From assembly GCF_051106095.1 (NCBI RefSeq), contig NC_135786.1, forward strand, positions 18,660,501 through 18,724,500: 64,000 nt of DNA, written 5' to 3'. Shown piece by piece: positions 58,690 through 64,000 of the stretch (position 1 is the stretch's first letter; the number at the start of each line of letters is the position of its first letter). Made by a program: the position numbers and the translations under genes. The notes below the pieces were generated by a model that worked only from the letters and a program-made list of their open reading frames with translations, had not been told where the DNA came from and made no database searches. The DNA is from Pogona vitticeps. Its lineage: Eukaryota; Chordata; Lepidosauria; Squamata; Agamidae.

Positions 58690-59095
58690 GAGATGAGGAC
58701 TTAAAAAACTCACTGAGTTAAGTTGGACTTAACTCAGCCTCAGTTTGGAGTGAGCCACCCCTCCCATTTTTCTAGGGAGAAAAAAAGCTTGTTTTTAATA
58801 GGGACATGGACTTGGGGCTTGAGACTCAGGATTTGGTACTGCTCACCATTTTGGCGAGTCGTCCTGCTTTGTGGTGGGAGATAGGTTGTCTGTGGGGGTA
58901 GCTGTCTATCGGCCCTCCAATCAGCTGATCGGCAGGCAGGTGGGCAGAATGGGAAAGCCATAGGAAGAGAGGGAATATTGAAATCCATTTTTTAATTTGT
59001 CCCCATGTCTACTTGGTACCAAAGACTCGAATTCAGACATGGGACTCAGACCCAAAGACTTCGACTCGAGAGTCAGACTTGCCAACATCCCTAGA
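58690..59095. mobile_element. Possible hAT-type MITE
   Basis: The left end CCAGAGATGAGGACTT and the right end GCCAACATCCCTAG partly pair as inverted repeats. The interior is rich in GACTCGAGAGTCAGACTTG-like self-complementary ACTC/GAGT motifs. I could not find a matching 8-bp duplication, so this is tentative. Confidence 0.35.
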
Positions 59096-59197
59096 ATCTA
59101 TTCTACATGGAACAGCTCCATTTGGGCCTAGATCCTCCCTTTCCATTTTTTAAAATTTTTTACAAAGACAAGTGATAAATCTAATAAGGTTTCATAC

Positions 59198-59248
59198 GAA
59201 GAAGAAGAAGAAGAAGAAGAAGATGATGATGATGATGATGATGATGAT
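59198..59248. repeat. (GAA)n(GAT)n array
   Basis: Nine GAA units then nine GAT units, at the 3' end of the R4-like LINE that follows on the minus strand. R4 elements commonly end in short tandem repeats. Confidence 0.95.
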
Positions 59249-59249
59249 T

Positions 59250-60060
59250 TTTTAAAAAACAAACACGGTCAATCAAAACTATAAAAATATTGATTGGTAT
59301 TATATAGCAGATAGAAGTTTTAACCTAAAACCTAAGTATCTATTAAATATCAACACTGTATGTATGCGGTTCCCAATATTGTTATTTTTTGTAGCTCTGA
59401 TTATGTTATTTCTGAAATCTGCAACTGCTTATAATACTGTGTGAAATTTCTTGATATTGTTCCCAAAGCCCTGATGATGATGTGGAATACTGAAGTGTTC
59501 TTCATCTGCAAGCAAGATATTTCAGTTGCCAGGTCTCTGTATTATGTTAGGGTTTTTTTTCCAATTCTTTATCTTCAGCTCTGGCATCCCCTGGAACTGC
59601 AACATCAATTATCCAGACATTTTTTCATTCTATTGCAGTACTACTATGTCTGATGTGTTGTATTTTCAGCTTGGATCTGAAAATTGCACAAGATCTTGAC
59701 TTCATCCTTTTCTGACACCTTTTCTACCTGATGTTACCATGGGTTTTTGGAGGCTGGCAAGTTACATATTTTCAATAACGATCAGCACACTATTTTTGCT
59801 GCTCTATGTCTAATTTTGTAATCTGTGCAGTCTTTGGGCATTTGCAGATAAGATGTGACACAGTCTCATTATTTTCAATAGGTTCTGCTGAACCCTGTAG
59901 CCCAGTTGTCACTAAATGTCCAGAAGCTATAGCATATGATGTGGTCCATGTTGACCCGGGGGGGGGGGGTGACCAATAAATCAGTATGGCCTGATTTATT
60001 TTAAATGTAGTGTTGGAAGATAGTTTCACAGGTACCATGGACCACCAAAAAGATAGACAT
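59250..60060 (-). mobile_element. R4-like LINE, 3' part, antisense
   Basis: The minus-strand frame has YAIASGHLVTTGLQGSAEPI and NNETVSHLICKCPKTAQITK, the cysteine/histidine knuckle upstream of the restriction-like endonuclease in R4/Dong-type LINEs. To the left lies the decayed endonuclease region, then an AT-rich UTR ending at the GAA/GAT array. Strongly decayed with several breaks. The family call rests on the knuckle and layout. Confidence 0.6.
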
Positions 60061-60079
60061 ACCACCCAAAATAAGATAG

Positions 60080-60855
60080 ACATACCACTCTGATGGCAAA
60101 AAGTGAGGCGGAATTAAAGAACCTTGTAATGAGGGTGAAAGAAGAGAGTGCAAAAAACGGTCTGAAACTCAACATCAAAAAAAACTAAGATTATGGCCAC
60201 TGGTCCCATCACCTCCTGGGAAATAGAAGGGGAAGATATGGAGGCAGTGTCAGATTTTATCTTCCTGGGCTCCATGATCACTGCAGATGGAGACAGCAGC
60301 CACGAAATTAAAAGACGCCTGCTTCTAGGGAGGAAAGCGATGACAAATCTTGAAAGCACCTTAAAAAGCAGAGACATAACCTTGCCAACAAAAGTCCGAA
60401 TAGTCAAAGCTATGGTTTTTCCTGTTGTGATGTATGGAGGTGAGAGCTGGACCATAAAGAAAGCAGACCGCCGAAGAATTGATGCCTTTGAATTGTGCTG
60501 CTGGAGGAGGCTCTTGAGAATCCCCTGGACTGCAAGGAGAACAAACCTATCAATTCTAAAGGAAATCAACCCTGAGTGCTCACTGGAACGACAGATCCTG
60601 AAGCTGAGGCTCCAGTACTTTGGCCATCTCATGAGAAGAGAAGACTCCTTGGAAAAGACCTTGATGTTAGGAAAGTGTGACGGCAAGACGAGAAGGGGAC
60701 GACCGAGGATGAGATGGCTGGACAGTGTCTGCTAAGCAACCAACATGAATTTGACACAACTCCGGGAGGCAGTGGAAGATAGGAGGGCCTGGCGTGCTCT
60801 GGTCCATGGGGTCATGAACAGTCGGACATGACTAAACGACTAAACGAACGAACAA
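60080..60855 (+). mobile_element. BovB LINE, 3' RT region and 3' UTR
   Basis: A 180-codon frame (60193-60735) reads ATGPITSWEIEGEDMEAVSD, FIFLGSMITADGDSSHEIKR, VFPVVMYGGESWTIKKADRR, then WRRLLRIPWTARRTNLSILK, LQYFGHLMRREDSLEKTLML and GKTRRGRPRMRWLDS. It enters just after the YADD box (ATACCACTCTGATGGC at about 60081). The UTR ends in GACTAAACGACTAAACGAAC. This is the best BovB copy in the window, with very few breaks, and is 5'-truncated. The 190-codon minus frame at 60114-60686 is its antisense shadow. Confidence 0.96.
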
Positions 60856-61100
60856 ATGTCAAATCAAGCCTGAATTCTTCCCAGAAGCAAGAATGATAAA
60901 TTGGGGCTATTACACTATGTGCACATCATGAAAAACCAAGATTAAATGGAAAAAAAACATACTGCCAAAAGCAAAAGACAGTATGTTTTGAAAAAGGAAG
61001 ACCTAATGTGAAATGGATTGACCCAGTAAAAGATGTCATGTCCTTGAATTTGCAAGATCTGATCATGAGAGGAGTTTTAGTGGTTATTTCAGATGCAACG
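60856..61100 (+). mobile_element. Old RTE-type LINE fragment
   Basis: TGTCAAATCAAGCCTGAATT at the start encodes the same IKPEF segment as 50410. The decayed carboxy terminus (a GRPNVKWIDPVKDVMSLNLQ-like stretch) follows. It abuts the end of the BovB copy, so the BovB may have landed in or beside it. Confidence 0.55.
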
Positions 61101-61786
61101 TGATACCACAAACATTACAAAAATATTTGTTTGTGTGTTTGTTTGCAAGCAGAAGTGCAGTTCCAGCTTATTGTATGACTCCACTGTATGTCTTGAGAAT
61201 GAATCTTTTCATAGGAACAGAACAATTGTCTACCAACCATCACAGGGTCACAAGAGAGCAGGAACCTTGTAACCTTAACAGTCATATAGAAGACAAACTG
61301 CAGTAGGTGTAGCTGAAGAGGTCACAAGTCACAATCCACATTGTGGTTCGTAAGTTATTTAGACAAGAAATATGATGAAGAAATGTAGTATGGGCCTTTA
61401 CATATATACTCTGGTAAAATGCCTTTCTCTGATGTAAGGTTAAGTCCTGATTAATGCACATCCTTTTGATTCCAGGAGCTCTGGGTGAGGTCTGCCTCCA
61501 ACCCTTACAGCTAAGTGCAGGTTTTGGTCCCAATAAGAGTAGACCCATTGAATGAATGTTGAATTTGGTATTTGATCATCATTCATCTGCACTCTCAACA
61601 AAGAACAACAGGAGAATGAGGATGCCGTGTATTTTGTTTTTGTATAAAACTGTTCAATTTAATCTCATCAAAACTGTTTTAACAGACTTAGAAATGGTAC
61701 ATTATATAAAGTGGGGTATGGATTCATCTGAGTCCTGATTTTAAATCTAAAAAATGTCAGATTAAATACGTTATAAATTGTTATAA
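61101..61786. other. Unclassified DNA
   Basis: No gene or repeat recognised. Confidence 0.35.
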
Positions 61787-62345
61787 ACCGCTCAATGTAG
61801 GAATACAAATCAAAGGATATCTGCCAGGTGGTTGTCTATGTTTCTCTTGAATGCCATGTTGGAGCACTTAACACCTCTCCAGATTGTTAGATTGGCTCTA
61901 ACAGTTAGGACGTTTTCCTGATATTCAGTTGAAATGTGGCTTCTTGTAACTTGAGCCCACTCCTGCATGTCCTGCACTCTGGGATGATCGAGAAGAGATC
62001 TTGCCCCTCTTCTGTATGACAGCCTTTCAAATATTTGAAAAGTGCTATCATATCACCCCTCTGTCTTATTTTCTCAAGGCTAAACATGCCCAGTTCTTTG
62101 AGTCTTTCCTCATAAGGCTTGGTTTCCAGCCCCCTGATCATCCTTGTCGCCCTCCTCTGAACTTGTTCCAGTTTGTCAACATCGTTCTTGAAATGTAGTG
62201 TCCAGAACCGGACACAATACTCAAGGTGAAGCCTAACCAGTGCTGAATAGAAGGGGACCAGCACCTCACGGGATTTGGAAACAACACTTATGTTAATGCA
62301 GCCTAAAATAGCATTTGCCATTTTTTTTAGCCACATCACACCATT
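61787..62345 (-). mobile_element. CR1 LINE, 3' fragment, antisense
   Basis: The minus-strand 144-codon frame (61905-62339) is uninterrupted: [91 protein letters not shown] and ATFQLNIRKTS. Same family as 22507-23190 but better preserved. The final roughly 75 bp of the 3' UTR, including the octamer repeats, are missing at 61787. Confidence 0.92.
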
Positions 62346-63124
62346 CCTGGTGAAAGTTCGTAAGAGAATTTAATTCAGAGTTAAGTCCTATAATGTTGCA
62401 TAACAAATGCAGGTGACAAAGATGGCATTGGCTCTAATCAAAACCCGAGTTGGGAGCAGAGGAACAATTTCTATGTATTAAAATTTCAGTGATCTTATGT
62501 AGACCAGCTGCTTGTAGTGTCTGTGTGGAATGCTGCTTATCAAGTGCGTGAACACTGCAACTATTGTATCCCTAAGAGAGCTGACTGAACCCTAGATAAT
62601 CGGCATGTAACCTTCTCTATTAATAGTGCAGACAGATATGTGAATTAACTGAATGCTGAGGACATATGCCATGCATTAACTAAAAAAGCTTTAAAATCCT
62701 CCAAACAACTTGGCTAGCAATGGCAGCCATAATTATTCTTTACAACTTGATAACATTTGAGGAGCTTTTAAAAATATCAATAAACAATTTGTTGAGTTGG
62801 TGTATAATCAGCTACATAATAATGTGCTGCAAAGACTGAATCATACAGATTATTTGGGCTCCAAAAATATATGAATTTTGATATTTAACAGCTGTTGGTT
62901 TGCATTTCTTTCCCTTTGTTTCAACCCAGCAAGTCTGTAATGAAGAAACTGTAACCTGAAACATAAAACTGCAGTAGATCCCATTGAAACACAGTTTTTG
63001 TCTGGAATTTCAATACTGTGCTAGCGCTTGTCAAACCTTGTCTGGCATTCACCCAGAACTTGTCAGATGGGGTGGTGTAACTACAGAGCAAGTGGTATCA
63101 ATATTGGTCACATTTGTAGTATTT
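62346..63124. other. Unique AT-rich DNA, no gene seen
   Basis: 62600-62960 is a homogeneous AT-rich block without repeats or long frames, a third candidate for conserved non-coding DNA. The rest is ordinary. Confidence 0.3.
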
Positions 63125-63132
63125 GATTACAG

Positions 63133-63432
63133 TAGACCCAGGCAAAGTGTGGCCCGAGGGCCAAGTATGGCCCGTGAGCCGCTCCTATCCGGCCCCTGGA
63201 CAGTTTTGAACATCAAAACCATTTATAGCTTTTTGTCTAAAGTTGATCAGTTGCTTATCTTTAACATACCGCAAAAAAAACCTCTTTAGTATTTGTGAAG
63301 ATTAACAAGTTTAAAATAAAAACAATCATAACATCACTGTTCCATTTTATTTTTAATTAAAGTTGATTTGGCCCCCAAACACAGTTCAGATTTTTCATGT
63401 GCCCCCCTATAGAAATTAATTGCCCACCTCTG
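63133..63432. mobile_element. hAT MITE (300 bp), 8-bp target duplication
   Basis: The direct repeat GATTACAG lies at 63125-63132 and 63433-63440. The ends TAGACCCAGGCAAAG and TTGCCCACCTCTG are decayed inverted repeats, with GGCCCGAGGGCC-type and GGCCCCCAAAC motifs inside, in the manner of hAT/Charlie-type MITEs. No transposase frame. Confidence 0.85.
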
Positions 63433-63440
63433 GATTACAG

Positions 63441-64000
63441 CATTCTCAATTTAATCAGAACCTTTTAGGGCAGAACTAGGTGAGGTTAGACACTCACATC
63501 TGTCATTAACTTATTAATCCGTTTCATATAAAAATTAGGTGTGTTATACCTGAGCACGGCAGGCAACTGAATAACAAATAACTACCCCCTCCAAAGAAAA
63601 ACAAAAAACAAAGCAAAACAAAGGAAAAACTAGGTGTCAGTTTTGTTAGAATTTTTTTTTAAAAAAAATAAAGTATCAACTTACACTTTTGCAGGGGAAA
63701 TCATGCAAGTCTTGGTGAATAATTACTCATTAATAAGGTTCTGATTGATTTCCTGCATGTCAAAGGGCATGATTTGGCATGCACCAGGAATGCAAACAAC
63801 ACCTTGTTAAACGTAAATGGGAATTTGCTGCCAGACCTAAGCAATTTTCCATATGAAATGTAAAATGACAACAGCATTCTGATAATGGCCAAAATCCTGT
63901 TGCTCATAATAAATCGCACTAGAGTAGGTGCCTTGAATCAATGGGGATTTAGTAAGAATTTTTCCATCTGTTTCATTTATTCCAATGGGCCTACTTTAAC
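63441..64000. other. Unclassified DNA
   Basis: No gene. A-rich at 63590-63670. The end (GAATCAATGGGGATTTAGTA, then CCAATGGGCCTACTTTAAC) resembles a widespread old repeat end. Confidence 0.4.

Noticed and set aside
58690-59095. Treating this as a confirmed hAT element
   Set aside because: The ends pair only in part and the 8-base flanks I compared do not match, so it is listed only as possible.
60114-60686. A 190-codon minus-strand frame
   Set aside because: Antisense shadow of the BovB frame at 60193-60735. Its similarity to the 6387-7079 frame only reflects both being BovB.

Overview
This window is non-coding DNA from a squamate reptile, most likely a lizard. The repeat content shows it: Sauria-type SINEs with AACCTTTACC tails, BovB LINEs, CR1, CR1/L3-like and L2 LINEs, an R4-like LINE, a Penelope-like element, a DIRS-like fossil, TA-flanked Tc1/mariner MITEs, a hAT MITE and many long (AAAT)n arrays. 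I found no host protein-coding exon, rRNA or genuine tRNA gene that I can defend. The open frames present are nearly all inside retroelements, antisense to them, or products of microsatellites. The window is probably intergenic or a large intron.

Layout. 1-5 kb: a tRNA-headed SINE, an L2 tail, an unrecognised CpG-rich open frame (1603-1956), a mariner MITE and (AAAT)n/(TACA)n arrays. 6-10 kb: a MIR-like SINE, a 0.9-kb antisense BovB piece with an internal deletion, and unique DNA. 11.5-15 kb: an (AAAT)n array, a DIRS-like fossil with a tyrosine-recombinase region and inverted repeats, a short BovB with a duplicated 5' end, and two SINEs. 15-22 kb: mostly unique AT-rich DNA, interrupted by an old RTE piece, an L2 tail, and a 190-bp compound trinucleotide array. 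22-33 kb: CR1, RTE, an unclassified 0.36-kb repeat, three Sauria SINEs, an L2 3' half and a BovB tail. 34-41 kb: L2 tail, two MITEs, a Penelope-like element bounded by inverted repeats, and a 1.3-kb CR1/L3-like LINE. 41-52 kb: sparse, with a second copy of the unclassified repeat and an isolated perfect hairpin. 52-64 kb: a 211-codon LINE frame followed by three SINEs in a row, another Sauria SINE, BovB, R4-like, RTE and CR1 pieces, and a hAT MITE with a clean 8-bp target duplication.

Functional links are between parasites. Sauria SINEs share a short 3' segment (around GAGTCGGACACGACT) with the BovB copies, as expected if BovB machinery moves them. One tRNA-headed SINE family ends in a CR1-like tail. 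L2 tails ending in AAAT appear to have seeded several of the long microsatellites. The best-supported insertions, with target duplications I could read directly, are the Sauria SINEs at 28.1, 32.5 and 56.2 kb, the BovB pieces at 13.9, 31.5 and 58.4 kb, the 48.1-kb repeat, the three TA-flanked MITEs and the 63.1-kb hAT MITE.

Family names come from reading protein motifs and end sequences by eye; boundaries of old elements are good to a few tens of bases at best.
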